From Rossellomorea sp. BNER (GTDB lineage Bacteria > Bacillota > Bacilli > Bacillales > Bacillaceae_B): 64,000 nt of DNA. How positions within the stretch are numbered: position 1 is the stretch's first letter; the number at the start of each line of letters is the position of its first letter. Where the stretch lies: the NCBI GenBank assembly GCA_024213275.1, contig JANAVG010000002.1, forward strand, positions 434,001 to 498,000, given 5' to 3'. A model generated the notes under the pieces. It saw only the letters and a program-made list of their open reading frames with translations, had not been told where the DNA came from and did no database searches. Shown one piece after another: positions 53,111-61,269 of this stretch. The position numbers and the translations under genes are program-made.

Positions 53111-53131
53111 AATTAATACCTAGGGTTTCTT
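53100..53131 (+). terminator. Terminator overlapping the Cys-protein stop codon
   Basis: ACCCTAGGT and ACCTAGGGT are exact inverses with TTTCTT following. Confidence 0.65.
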
Positions 53132-53196
53132 ATTGATAATCGAATAGAAGTTTAGGGAAATGGAAACTAGTAAATAAATTCTTTAACTAATCAAGA

Positions 53197-53313
53197 ATGG
53201 TAAAGGTTAATAAATGTCAGAACTATTTGAAAAAAGTCTATCTTTCAGAACGGGAACAAGAAAGAATAATAGATAGACTAGTACATGTTGAAGATGTAAA
53301 GGGGACTGAATAG
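53197..53313 (+). CDS. Possible 38-residue peptide
   Basis: ATG 53197 opens a frame encoding MVKVNKCQNYLKKVYLSER and ending HVEDVKGTE. It has no clear ribosome site, so it may be a relic. It ends in the terminator at 53299. Low confidence. Confidence 0.2.
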   Translation: MVKVNKCQNYLKKVYLSEREQERIIDRLVHVEDVKGTE

Positions 53314-53328
53314 TTTTAGGTCCCCTTA
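53299..53328. terminator. Bidirectional terminator before yaaN end
   Basis: AAGGGGAC and GTCCCCTT flank 13 bases, between the possible peptide and the convergent toxic anion resistance gene. Confidence 0.6.
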
Positions 53329-53332
53329 CAGA

Positions 53333-54481
53333 TTATTTCAATTCCAAAAGTTTTTGCTTTAAATCCTCTTCCATCGTAACAAGCTCTTTTTCTGCTGCAA
53401 GTCGTTTCTCTCTACCCTCTCGTTGAATATTCAAAGTTTCTTCTATCGTAGAGATTAAATTTTCTTGTGTTTTCTTCAATGTTTCAATATCAATAATACC
53501 TCTTTCATTCTCTTTTGCCGTTTCAATACTGTTTGTTTTAAGCATTTGAGAATTCTTTAATAGAAGTTCATTCGTTGTCTGTGAAACTTGTTTCTGCGCT
53601 TCAACTGCTTTTTTCTGATGGAAAAGAGTAAGTGCGATCGCGATTTGATTTTTCCATAACGGTATGGCTGTTAAAATCGACGACTGAATTTTTTCTGTTA
53701 AGGCTTGATTTGTATTCTGAATTAATCGAATCTGTGGAGCCGTTTGGATCGACATTTGACGACTTAATTTAAGATCGTGTATCCGCTTTTCTAGACGATC
53801 TAGAAATTGCATCGTATCATTTACTTCTTGGTATGCCATATCATCAGATGCTTCCTCCGCTTTTTGTCTTAACTTTGGAAGGATACTTGTTTGAATTTCA
53901 TGTTGCTTTATTTCAGCAGCAGCAATATAGATATTTAGTGCTTGAAAATAGGCTTTATTTTTATCATAAAGGCCTTCTAGTAATTTGATATCTTCTAATA
54001 AGATTTTTTTTGAATGTTCAAGTTTCACAGCGATTCGATCAACCTGAGCACCGACTTTTTGATATTTAGAAAGAATTTCATTGATTGAACTTGAGACACG
54101 ACTAAATACTCTTTTGAAAAGGCCTTTCTTTTCCGTATTGAGTTCATCTGGATTCATCTGCTGTAATCTTTTCATTAAGTCATTTAAGATTTCCCCAACT
54201 GGTCCAACATCTTTTTTTTGAACGTGGTCCAACATTGAATGTGAGAAGCTTGATAATTGATTTTGTGCGGCTGATCCGTATTTTAGAATGGATTCATAAT
54301 CTTTATAGTCAATTTGCTTCGAGAGTTCTCTTGCTTTTTCTTGTTGAACGGGGAGAAGACGATCAACTAATAATGTTGATTCACTAGACTTAATTGATGT
54401 TTTTTTTCCTTCAGAAAAAGGATCTAGCAGTAAATCATCTATTTCATTAAATTGGTCATTTTTTGGTTCATATTCAGTCAT
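53333..54481 (-). CDS. yaaN: Toxic anion resistance protein (TelA/YaaN)
   Basis: A 382-residue cytosolic coiled-coil protein of the TelA family. The first 60 residues are disordered and acidic; helices follow, with [41 protein letters not shown] and the C-terminal [15 protein letters not shown]. TelA proteins were linked to tellurite resistance and in Firmicutes to cell envelope or lantibiotic stress. In B. subtilis the orthologue yaaN follows xpaC, the same order as here. The start is 15 bases after the upstream stop. Confidence 0.9.
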   Translation of the reverse strand: MTEYEPKNDQFNEIDDLLLDPFSEGKKTSIKSSESTLLVDRLLPVQQEKARELSKQIDYKDYESILKYGSAAQNQLSSFSHSMLDHVQKKDVGPVGEILNDLMKRLQQMNPDELNTEKKGLFKRVFSRVSSSINEILSKYQKVGAQVDRIAVKLEHSKKILLEDIKLLEGLYDKNKAYFQALNIYIAAAEIKQHEIQTSILPKLRQKAEEASDDMAYQEVNDTMQFLDRLEKRIHDLKLSRQMSIQTAPQIRLIQNTNQALTEKIQSSILTAIPLWKNQIAIALTLFHQKKAVEAQKQVSQTTNELLLKNSQMLKTNSIETAKENERGIIDIETLKKTQENLISTIEETLNIQREGREKRLAAEKELVTMEEDLKQKLLELK

Positions 54482-54496
54482 AATCGTACCCCTTAT

Positions 54497-55123
54497 CTAT
54501 TTTGGATTGTTTAAGTTGTTATTTCGTTTGACTACATCCAGTTCAAAATTCAATGTATCAATGTCATCTGAAAGGACCTTTATTAATTCATTATTAAGTG
54601 ATTGATTTAAAGATTGCAACGTTCTTTTCGTCTCTGTTAAGGATTCAAAGACCTTATCATTTTTTATCGGTTGAGTTGCTAAGTATGTGTATTTTTCTGA
54701 AAGTTCAACAGCTGAATCTAGATGATGAAAGAAGAATTTTTCACTTACAAAGAACTTTTTTGGTTGTTTATTCACAATAGAGAAGATCCTCTTTGACAAT
54801 CGGTTTAATTCAAAAATTTGTTTGAAAGCCCCTAAAGAACGAACTTTAAACTGAGTTTTTTGAAGCCGTTTGATCTTTATCTTTGCTTCTTTCAAGTTTT
54901 TCTGTATATATAGATATTCTTTATAGTTCAGTCCATATTTTTTTAGAAATATTCTTAGTTGAACCCACTTAATGAAGAAGGAAGAAACAATCCCCCCTAA
55001 TATCCCAATTAAAAGTGAAATCCAAAAATCAGTGCCCCCACTTATTATTAGTGATAAAAATAGGATCATTGTCACGCTAAATGCTAATAAAAATCTTATT
55101 ATTGAGAATGATAGTTTTTTCAT
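54497..55123 (-). CDS. xpaC: XpaC-like membrane protein
   Basis: A 208-residue protein with two N-terminal membrane helices (IIRFLLAFSVTMILFLSL and FWISLLIGILGGIVSSFF), then a long helical region with KKYGLNYKEYLYIQKNLKEA and LVKVLSDDIDTLNFELDV-type residues. It resembles XpaC (5-bromo-4-chloroindolyl phosphate hydrolysis). Together with yaaN it forms the xpaC-yaaN operon, here reading leftward. Biochemical role is not settled. Confidence 0.87.
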   Translation of the reverse strand: MKKLSFSIIRFLLAFSVTMILFLSLIISGGTDFWISLLIGILGGIVSSFFIKWVQLRIFLKKYGLNYKEYLYIQKNLKEAKIKIKRLQKTQFKVRSLGAFKQIFELNRLSKRIFSIVNKQPKKFFVSEKFFFHHLDSAVELSEKYTYLATQPIKNDKVFESLTETKRTLQSLNQSLNNELIKVLSDDIDTLNFELDVVKRNNNLNNPK

Positions 55124-55357
55124 CGCTTATCTACTCCTAAACTTTATCGTATCTTATATTCATCATACGAATGAAAGAGGCATTAGGTTTCATTGAATAT
55201 TCCTCTCCAGAGAATTCTTCCTTCAAATATTGTTTTTCAACGGGTTTTACTGTCAAAAATATTTCAATTTGCTTACAAAAAATTTTTTATATGGTTGAAT
55301 AGTCATGCTTTTTGATAGAATGACAAAGGAGATTGCTAAATGTAGGTGAATAATGAT

Positions 55358-56530
55358 ATGAAGAAAATCCTAAGTATACTTCTTATTTTGATGTTTATTC
55401 CGGCGAATGTCAAAGCTGAAGAATTTAAAGTAACTAAACCAAAGATGCTATTTAGTCAAGCTGCTATCGTAATGGATACGCAAACGGGGAGCATTTTATA
55501 TAGTAAAAATAAACATAAGAAAATGAACCCAGCAAGCATAACAAAGGTGGCTACTGCCATATATGCATTAGAGCATGGCAATATGGAGGATACGGTTACG
55601 ATTAGCAAGAATGCAGCTAATACTGAGGGGTCGTCTGTTTATTTATTACCAGGTGAAAAAATGTCTTTAAGACAATTGTTACAAGGAATGATGGTTAATT
55701 CAGGAAATGACGCAGCAGTTGCAATAGCTGAACATCTTGATGGTTCTGTAGAAAGTTTTTCTGAAAATATAAATCGGTTTTTAAAAGTAAAGATTGGAGT
55801 AAATAATACTCATTTTACTAACCCGCATGGACTGTATGATAAAAATCATTATACAACTGCCTATGATATGGGAAAGATTACAAATTATGCAATGAAAAAT
55901 GAGGAGTTTAAAAAACTATTTTCAATCGAAGAGCTTCCGTGGTCTGGAGAAGGCTGGGAAACGACTTTAATAAATCATCATCGTATGTTAATTGATGAAA
56001 TTCCTTACCCTGAAGTCACAGGTGGAAAAAATGGGTTTGTAGATGAAGCAAAACACACGCTCATTACTACTGCCGAAAATAACCAACTCTCAGTTACAGT
56101 CGTAACAATGAATGCCCAATCAAAAAAGGCAATCTATCGAGATACCAAATCTTTGCTAGATTATGGATTAAAAGGATTCACTCGAAGTATAATTCCTGAA
56201 GATACACAGTTTACTTATGGTAAAGACATTTATAAACTAACAGACAATCTCCTTTATACCCACCCTACGAAAGGTAAGGTCACTGAAAAATTGTCACCGG
56301 AAGGTAAACTAACATTATTAAATTCTTTAAATGAAGAGATCTACTCAATTAAATTAGCAAGTGCTAAATCGAATAGAAATAGAGAAGATTCAACTGTATC
56401 CGCTACAAATGGACATGTTGTACCGGAAAATTTCAATAAAGATATTATTTTTTATCCGATAATTTTATATTTTATTTTGTTGGTTATTGCAGGAATTGCA
56501 ATGTTTCGCCATCGTGAACAGAATATTTAA
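55358..56530 (+). CDS. D-alanyl-D-alanine carboxypeptidase, DacF-like
   Basis: A 390-residue penicillin-binding protein. A signal peptide (about 1-20) and the S11 motifs SITK (serine about 60), SGN in MMVNSGNDAA, and KNG in VTGGKNGFVDEAKHT are visible; the usual KTG is replaced by KNG. The C-terminus has a membrane helix (IILYFILLVIAGIAMF) instead of the amphipathic anchor. It trims the D-Ala of peptidoglycan stem peptides. ATG 55358 follows TAGGTGA. It may act in spore or vegetative wall maturation. Confidence 0.87.
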   Translation: MKKILSILLILMFIPANVKAEEFKVTKPKMLFSQAAIVMDTQTGSILYSKNKHKKMNPASITKVATAIYALEHGNMEDTVTISKNAANTEGSSVYLLPGEKMSLRQLLQGMMVNSGNDAAVAIAEHLDGSVESFSENINRFLKVKIGVNNTHFTNPHGLYDKNHYTTAYDMGKITNYAMKNEEFKKLFSIEELPWSGEGWETTLINHHRMLIDEIPYPEVTGGKNGFVDEAKHTLITTAENNQLSVTVVTMNAQSKKAIYRDTKSLLDYGLKGFTRSIIPEDTQFTYGKDIYKLTDNLLYTHPTKGKVTEKLSPEGKLTLLNSLNEEIYSIKLASAKSNRNREDSTVSATNGHVVPENFNKDIIFYPIILYFILLVIAGIAMFRHREQNI

Positions 56531-56536
56531 TATTTT

Positions 56537-56567
56537 AAGGGCTGTTTCCAATTGGAGACAGCCCTTA
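56537..56567. terminator. Bidirectional terminator between dac and yidC
   Basis: AAGGGCTGTTTCC and GGAGACAGCCCTT pair with a CAATT-type loop, between convergent genes. Confidence 0.65.
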
Positions 56568-56570
56568 TGA

Positions 56571-57347
56571 CTAGACATTGTGATTTTTAATCAATTCGTT
56601 ATTCGTTTTTTTAAAATAAAATTTTCTAGCAAGCAATGTTTGTAAAATTAAAAATGCTCCTCCTGTTGCCCAATAAAGAGATAAGGCAGCAGGTACATTG
56701 AAGGAGAAGATAAGAATCATAATGGGTGACATATAACTAAGGATTTTCATTTGCTTTTGTTGTTGATCAGGTATACCAATAAGAGAAACTTTTGCCTGAA
56801 TTAGATAAATGACACCTGCAACAATGGGCATAAGAATGTCTGGTTGACCTAAATTAAACCATAAGAACGAATGGCTGGCAATTTCTTCGGATGTACGTAT
56901 TGCATAGTAAAGTCCGATTAATACTGGCATTTGTAAAATCAACGGTAAACAGCCCATATTTAATGGGTTCACCCCGTGTTTGGAGTAAAGTTGCATCATT
57001 TCTTGTTGAAGTTTTCTTTGTTCTTCAGGATTTTTTGTTTCCTTGATTTTTCGCTGAATAGAAGTTAGCTCAGGTTTAATCAGCTCCATTTTATCTTTCA
57101 TGTTTTGCTGATTCTTATAATTTCTCATCATAAACGGAAGCATGATCAACCGAATAATAAGAGTGATCGTAATGATGGAAAGTCCAAAATTTCCATTAAA
57201 AAATAAGCCAATCTCGTGTATGGCAGTCACAAATGGTTGAACTAGATAATCGTGAAATAATGTTCCTTTTTCAGATGCGCTTGAACACCCAGATAACAAC
57301 ATTACAGTAGATAAAAAAATTAATAGTGTAAAAATTTTCTTTTTCAA
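56571..57347 (-). CDS. yidC: YidC/OxaA membrane insertase (lipoprotein type)
   Basis: A 258-residue insertase of the SpoIIIJ/YqjG class. A lipoprotein signal with lipobox LLSGC is followed by five helices with the conserved Arg in TLIIRLIMLPFM and the cytosolic helical hairpin MKDKMELIKPELTSIQRKIK. It helps membrane protein insertion and folding. The lack of a rnpA-jag neighbourhood suggests this is the second copy (YqjG-like). It is followed by a small membrane gene on the same strand. Confidence 0.92.
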   Translation of the reverse strand: MKKKIFTLLIFLSTVMLLSGCSSASEKGTLFHDYLVQPFVTAIHEIGLFFNGNFGLSIITITLIIRLIMLPFMMRNYKNQQNMKDKMELIKPELTSIQRKIKETKNPEEQRKLQQEMMQLYSKHGVNPLNMGCLPLILQMPVLIGLYYAIRTSEEIASHSFLWFNLGQPDILMPIVAGVIYLIQAKVSLIGIPDQQQKQMKILSYMSPIMILIFSFNVPAALSLYWATGGAFLILQTLLARKFYFKKTNNELIKNHNV

Positions 57348-57372
57348 ATTTTTTCCTCCTCATTATAAAAGA

Positions 57373-57669
57373 TTACATAGCTTTTAATGAGGGGAAAGGG
57401 AATTCATCGTCATCACTGACATAGAGAATAGATCTAATGTGCATGGAAATCCATCGAATGATTGAAAACAGGAAATAATTTCCATTTATTGGAATGGTGT
57501 TTATTTGTTGAACAAAATGGTTATTCGTATTTTGATGTCTATACTGGTTTTGGAAAGAATGAAGTTCTAACCAACTCCAAGCAAATGAAATTAATAGACT
57601 AAAAATAAAGCCTATATAAATTGGATAAATAATTAAATCAGTACTTGTTTCAAATAATAATGTAATCAA
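57373..57669 (-). CDS. Hypothetical membrane protein upstream of yidC
   Basis: A 98-residue protein with two membrane helices (LIIYPIYIGFIFSLLISFAW and YFLFSIIRWISMHI) and a polar middle rich in Gln/Asn/His. It is 25 bases before yidC on the same strand, so they are probably co-transcribed. No family is recognised. It may assist insertase function, but only position suggests it. Confidence 0.55.
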   Translation of the reverse strand: MITLLFETSTDLIIYPIYIGFIFSLLISFAWSWLELHSFQNQYRHQNTNNHFVQQINTIPINGNYFLFSIIRWISMHIRSILYVSDDDEFPFPSLKAM

Positions 57670-57786
57670 AACAGTTCACCTTTATAATTGAGTTTAATGA
57701 CGTATTCCTTAATATATTTTAAGGACACAACTTATTTACGTATAAGGTTATAGAAAGGTTTCATTTTTATCAAAGGAGAAGTTCAA

Positions 57787-58173
57787 ATGATCTATTTATT
57801 AGTTGGAGTGGGTGGGGCAATAGGGAGCCTTTTACGCTATGGTATCAGTTTAATAACCTTTAATATGATAACGACTTCATTTCCTATTGCAACTTTACTA
57901 ACGAATTATATAGGTTCATTTATTTTAGGTTGGTTAACGTATTCAATTATCGAAGGAAAAAAATATCCCCCTCAATTAATGACGGCAATAGGTACTGGTT
58001 TAATTGGGTCGTTTACAACTTTTTCTACCTTTAGTGTGGAGACGGTACAATTATTTGAAGATGGCCAATATCTATTAGGAGTATTATATGTTCTATTAAG
58101 CTTAATTGGTGGATTACTGTCGTCATTCATGGGATACCAAATGAACACGAAACGAAAGGAAGTAAATCGATGA
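57787..58173 (+). CDS. crcB: Fluoride channel FluC/CrcB subunit 1
   Basis: A 128-residue four-helix CrcB protein. The family signature GSLLRYGIS, TNYIGSFILGW and GSFTTFSTFSVET are present. FluC proteins assemble as dimers exporting F-. It overlaps the second crcB by 4 bases (ATGA), giving equal expression of the heterodimer. No fluoride riboswitch could be recognised upstream. Confidence 0.93.
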   Translation: MIYLLVGVGGAIGSLLRYGISLITFNMITTSFPIATLLTNYIGSFILGWLTYSIIEGKKYPPQLMTAIGTGLIGSFTTFSTFSVETVQLFEDGQYLLGVLYVLLSLIGGLLSSFMGYQMNTKRKEVNR

Positions 58174-58526
58174 ATTTCCTATTAATCTGTTTGGGAGGCT
58201 TCCTAGGTGCCATTTTACGCTATGGATTTGGAATATTCATTAGAAAAAGATTTCATTCTTCGTTTCCATTAGCTACGTTTATCGTTAATATACTTGGTTC
58301 TTTTCTATTAGGTTATATAATTGGGTATGGCATTGGGGGATATACTTTAGCATTGTTAGGCACAGGTTTTTTAGGAAGCTTTACGACTTTTTCTACCTTC
58401 AAACTTGATTCAATAAGGCTTATTAATCAGAAAAAACTTCGCACTTTTATCGGGTATATATTCGCAACCTATTTCTTTGGTGTCCTATTAGCTTTTATCG
58501 GCTTTTACATCGGAAAACAACTATAA
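58170..58526 (+). CDS. crcB: Fluoride channel FluC/CrcB subunit 2
   Basis: A 118-residue CrcB homologue with GAILRYGFGIF, FIVNILGSFLLGY and GSFTTFSTFKLDS. Bacillus often carry two different subunits in tandem. It is coupled by overlap to the upstream crcB. A terminator follows at 58534. Confidence 0.93.
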   Translation: MNFLLICLGGFLGAILRYGFGIFIRKRFHSSFPLATFIVNILGSFLLGYIIGYGIGGYTLALLGTGFLGSFTTFSTFKLDSIRLINQKKLRTFIGYIFATYFFGVLLAFIGFYIGKQL

Positions 58527-58533
58527 TAACGGA

Positions 58534-58590
58534 TAGGCCAGTTGGAAATGAAGTAAGGAGCATCATCACTTCGTATCAACTGGCCGATCA
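58534..58590 (+). terminator. Terminator of crcB1-crcB2
   Basis: GGCCAGTTG and CAACTGGCC with inner ATGAAGT/ACTTC pairing form a long hairpin; TTTTTATTT follows after a short gap. Confidence 0.65.
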
Positions 58591-58628
58591 CTTTTTATTT
58601 CATAACCTGTTAGAGGCTTTGCTTTAGA

Positions 58629-58752
58629 GTTGTTCAGTTGCAGCGCCTGGCCCTTCGAGACATAAGTCCAATCACCAAGGAAGGGAAAAGGCACCCTACC
58701 TTGTTGGTGATTGGACTTATGCTTGCCAGGGCTGTTCGAGGCGCTTCCGCAT
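58629..58752. repeat. Large structured intergenic repeat
   Basis: The arms CAGCGCCTGGCCC and CCAGGGCTGTTCGAGGCGC are nearly complementary, and the inner CATAAGTCCAATCACCAA is exactly complementary to TTGGTGATTGGACTTATG. The loop contains AGGGAAAAGGCACCCT. I recall closely similar hairpin repeats scattered through other Bacillus genomes; this is memory, not a search. Confidence 0.65.
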
Positions 58753-58756
58753 TTGT

Positions 58757-59209
58757 TTAATCAACAACTATATAACCAACCATTGGTCCGTTATTTTCGA
58801 GAGTTTGATGGGTGTTACATATGAGGCGGTAGGTACCTTCTTTATCGAATGTAACGGTAACGACTGTTTCTTTTCCTTTTTGAACGGTTCCTTTCACATC
58901 TGTTCCCTCTATGTAGAATGGGTGTTCATGTCCATTTACTCCTAAAATTCGTAATTCTACTTCTTCCCCTTTTTCTACAAAAATAGTACTGGGATCCCAG
59001 CGGTAAACTTCAATTTCTTTACCATCATCAGTCTCAGATTTGAATTCACCCGTAACAAGCTGTATGACTTGTTTATTAGGTTTACCATCCATGGAGACAG
59101 TAGGATATGAGTTATCTGGAAGTAAAAACCAAATAGTTCCTATGGATATAATTACTAAAGCTACAATTAATAAAACTACTGACCCCTTTTTTAATACAAT
59201 AAATTTCAT
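58757..59209 (-). CDS. Membrane-anchored cupredoxin-like protein
   Basis: A 150-residue protein. One N-terminal helix (VVLLIVALVIISIGTIWFLL) anchors an external domain of about 110 residues. The blue-copper ligands are visible: His in NGHEHPF and Cys-x2-His then Met in CNTHQTLENNGPMVGY. It likely binds Cu and transfers electrons, or donates copper to a heme-copper oxidase or NO reductase; either is inference. It is divergent from the DUF1033 gene. Confidence 0.8.
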   Translation of the reverse strand: MKFIVLKKGSVVLLIVALVIISIGTIWFLLPDNSYPTVSMDGKPNKQVIQLVTGEFKSETDDGKEIEVYRWDPSTIFVEKGEEVELRILGVNGHEHPFYIEGTDVKGTVQKGKETVVTVTFDKEGTYRLICNTHQTLENNGPMVGYIVVD

Positions 59210-59366
59210 AGAATTTCCCCCCTTATTATTTCTATTATCCTATGCTCTTTCATCAAGGAACTTGTCTACTTTTCTAGATTTCATCATGGACAAGTGCATA
59301 TAGGTTTATTTTATTACTGAACTTTTGTACACTTTTTAGAGATATTCATCTTTTAGGGGGGTGTGA

Positions 59367-59702
59367 ATGGTGGGGAAATGGAAAATCATTCAGACTAAAG
59401 GGGAATCAGAACCCTGGTGGTTTTTTGATGATTGGCGTAAAGATATAACAGCAGTTTTCGAGTGTGAATCCAAAAGCGATACAATAGATCAATATATTAA
59501 AAAGATCGGAAAATTAAAAAAGGATTTTACGTATTTAAAACATAAAAATTATCATACCGTTGCATTTTGGAATCCAAGTGAAAAGGTATTTTGTGAAGCA
59601 TGTGATGATGATCTTCAAATATATCACGGTTTGATTATTATGTGTGATGACAACCTAGTAGATATTAAGAACGAGGAAAGTGTTAAGAAAGTTTTGCAGT
59701 AA
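59367..59702 (+). CDS. DUF1033 family protein
   Basis: A 111-residue protein with the DUF1033 signature ESEPWWFFDDWRKDI and the conserved CEACDDDLQIYHGL near the end. AGGGGGGTG precedes the ATG. Function unknown; soluble, found in many Firmicutes. Confidence 0.85.
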   Translation: MVGKWKIIQTKGESEPWWFFDDWRKDITAVFECESKSDTIDQYIKKIGKLKKDFTYLKHKNYHTVAFWNPSEKVFCEACDDDLQIYHGLIIMCDDNLVDIKNEESVKKVLQ

Positions 59703-59710
59703 TAAAAAAA

Positions 59711-59832
59711 GCCTTGGCTGTCTCAATAGAGATTCGGAGCGACATTGATTATCCAAGTATAGAAGATGTTTTGAATGTTTCTTCTATATGTTTGGGGTGT
59801 GGTTCCGGATCACTTGTCTTCGGGACAACCAA
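59711..59832. repeat. Palindromic intergenic repeat, family B copy 3
   Basis: Outer arms CTTGGCTGTCTC and GGGACAACCAAG are nearly complementary; inner parts GATTCGGAGCGACATTGATT and GGTGTGGTTCCGGATCAC resemble copies 1 and 2. It lies between convergent genes, after modB. Confidence 0.7.
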
Positions 59833-59839
59833 GTCCACT

Positions 59840-60505
59840 TTAGTTTGCTTCTCTTTTCTCGAGAGGAAAAGAGAAAAGGATTATTGCTATACATATTCCA
59901 CTAAGTGTCATCACCATCATGTTGGCCGCACTCCAATTATTCGCTTGAACGGCGTCATAAATGGCAATGGAAAGTGTTTGAGTTTTGCCTGGAATATTTC
60001 CTGCGACCATTAAAGTTGCGCCGAATTCACCTAAACTTCTAGCAAACCCCAATATAATCCCAGCCAGTAGTCCTTTGTATGACAAGGGTATTACGATTTT
60101 TCTGAAAATAATCCATGAATTGGCACCATCCACTTTTGCCGCTTCACGAATTTCTTTACCAATAGATTCAAATGCGATTTGAAAGGGACGTATCATTAAA
60201 GGTAATGATGCAATACTAGCAGCAATTACTGCCGCAGTTTGTGAAAATACAAGTGTGTTTCCAAATAAATTCATATACAATTTCCCAATCATACTCTCAT
60301 TCCCAATTGATACTAATAAATAGTAGCCGAGTACCGTCGGAGGTAAAACAAGTGGCAAAGTGGTGAGTCCTGAAATAATTTGAGTAAGATAGGATTTTTT
60401 GTATGCAAAAATCCAAGCCAATACAATTGCCACTAAAAAGGTAAAAAAGGTAGATAGGCAAGCAATTTTTAATGAGAGAAAAAAAGGTGTTTGATAAATA
60501 GTCAT
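59840..60505 (-). CDS. modB: Molybdate ABC transporter permease
   Basis: A 221-residue permease with about 5-6 helices. The EAA loop is visible in EAAKVDGANSWIIFRKIVIPL, and GFARSLGEFGATLMVAGNIPG is the ModB landmark. It starts right after the modA stop. No ModC ATPase gene follows; only repeat B and the opposite-strand DUF1033 gene. B. subtilis also has modA and modB without modC beside them, so an ATPase elsewhere may serve. Confidence 0.93.
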   Translation of the reverse strand: MTIYQTPFFLSLKIACLSTFFTFLVAIVLAWIFAYKKSYLTQIISGLTTLPLVLPPTVLGYYLLVSIGNESMIGKLYMNLFGNTLVFSQTAAVIAASIASLPLMIRPFQIAFESIGKEIREAAKVDGANSWIIFRKIVIPLSYKGLLAGIILGFARSLGEFGATLMVAGNIPGKTQTLSIAIYDAVQANNWSAANMMVMTLSGICIAIILFSFPLEKREAN

Positions 60506-61261
60506 TTACGATTCTTCCTTTAAACCTAAACGATATTTTTCAAGAATGTCTTGTGCTTGTTTGCTTTTAAGAAAATTTAACCACTTTGTAGCCACCTCTT
60601 TATTTGGAGAGGATGAAATGACGCCAATTGATTGTTCAATCGGATTGTAAAGTTTAGAATCAATTTTAGAATAATGATCATTTTCATTAAGAAGGGAGCT
60701 TGCAACAATTCCAAAAGAGGCATTCCCAGTTTTTACATATTGATAGGTTTGACGGATGTTTTCACCCCACACAACCTTTTCTTGTATTTGTTCATAAAGA
60801 TTGATCTCTTTAAGAAATTCAGTAGCAGCTTTACCGTAAGGAGCAAATTCAGGGTTAGCAATTGCAATATGGTGAACATTATTGTCTAATAATACATTAA
60901 AGTCCTCAATGGAATTAGGCTGATCGGGGTGATATAGAACCAATCGGCCTTCGCCAAAAGTAGAAATTGTATTATGATCAACAAAACCGCTCTCCGCAAG
61001 ATCTTTCAAATAAAAAATCTCAGCGGAGGCGAATACATCAAATGGTGCTCCTTGTTTAATTTGTTGTGTAAGCTGACCTGATGACGCATAGCTGAAATGA
61101 ATGGTTATGTTCGATTCTTTCTCAAACGCTTGTCCGAGTTCGTTAAAAGCATTATTTAAACTGGATGCAGCCGCTACTGTCAGTGTTTTTGAAGGCATTT
61201 CTGTTTGGCATGCTGTCAATAAAAAGAAACACATCAGAAAAGCTGATAGTCTGTAAATCAT
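60506..61261 (-). CDS. modA: Molybdate-binding lipoprotein
   Basis: A 251-residue substrate-binding protein. The signal peptide ends in lipobox LLTAC (Cys about 18). Mo-binding contacts are suggested by AAASSLNNAFNELG, YASSGQLTQQI and PEFAPYGKAATEFL. It captures molybdate (or tungstate) for modB. It is the first gene of modAB, just after an AI-2E-type permease gene. Confidence 0.93.
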   Translation of the reverse strand: MIYRLSAFLMCFFLLTACQTEMPSKTLTVAAASSLNNAFNELGQAFEKESNITIHFSYASSGQLTQQIKQGAPFDVFASAEIFYLKDLAESGFVDHNTISTFGEGRLVLYHPDQPNSIEDFNVLLDNNVHHIAIANPEFAPYGKAATEFLKEINLYEQIQEKVVWGENIRQTYQYVKTGNASFGIVASSLLNENDHYSKIDSKLYNPIEQSIGVISSSPNKEVATKWLNFLKSKQAQDILEKYRLGLKEES

Positions 61262-61269
61262 AATTCCTT

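Noticed and set aside
57670..57786. A fluoride riboswitch before the crcB pair
   Set aside because: The conserved crcB motif elements could not be found in the 117 bases upstream.
59714..60013. A 99-codon plus-strand frame over repeat B copy 3 and modB
   Set aside because: It covers a palindromic repeat and the opposite strand of modB; no ribosome site.
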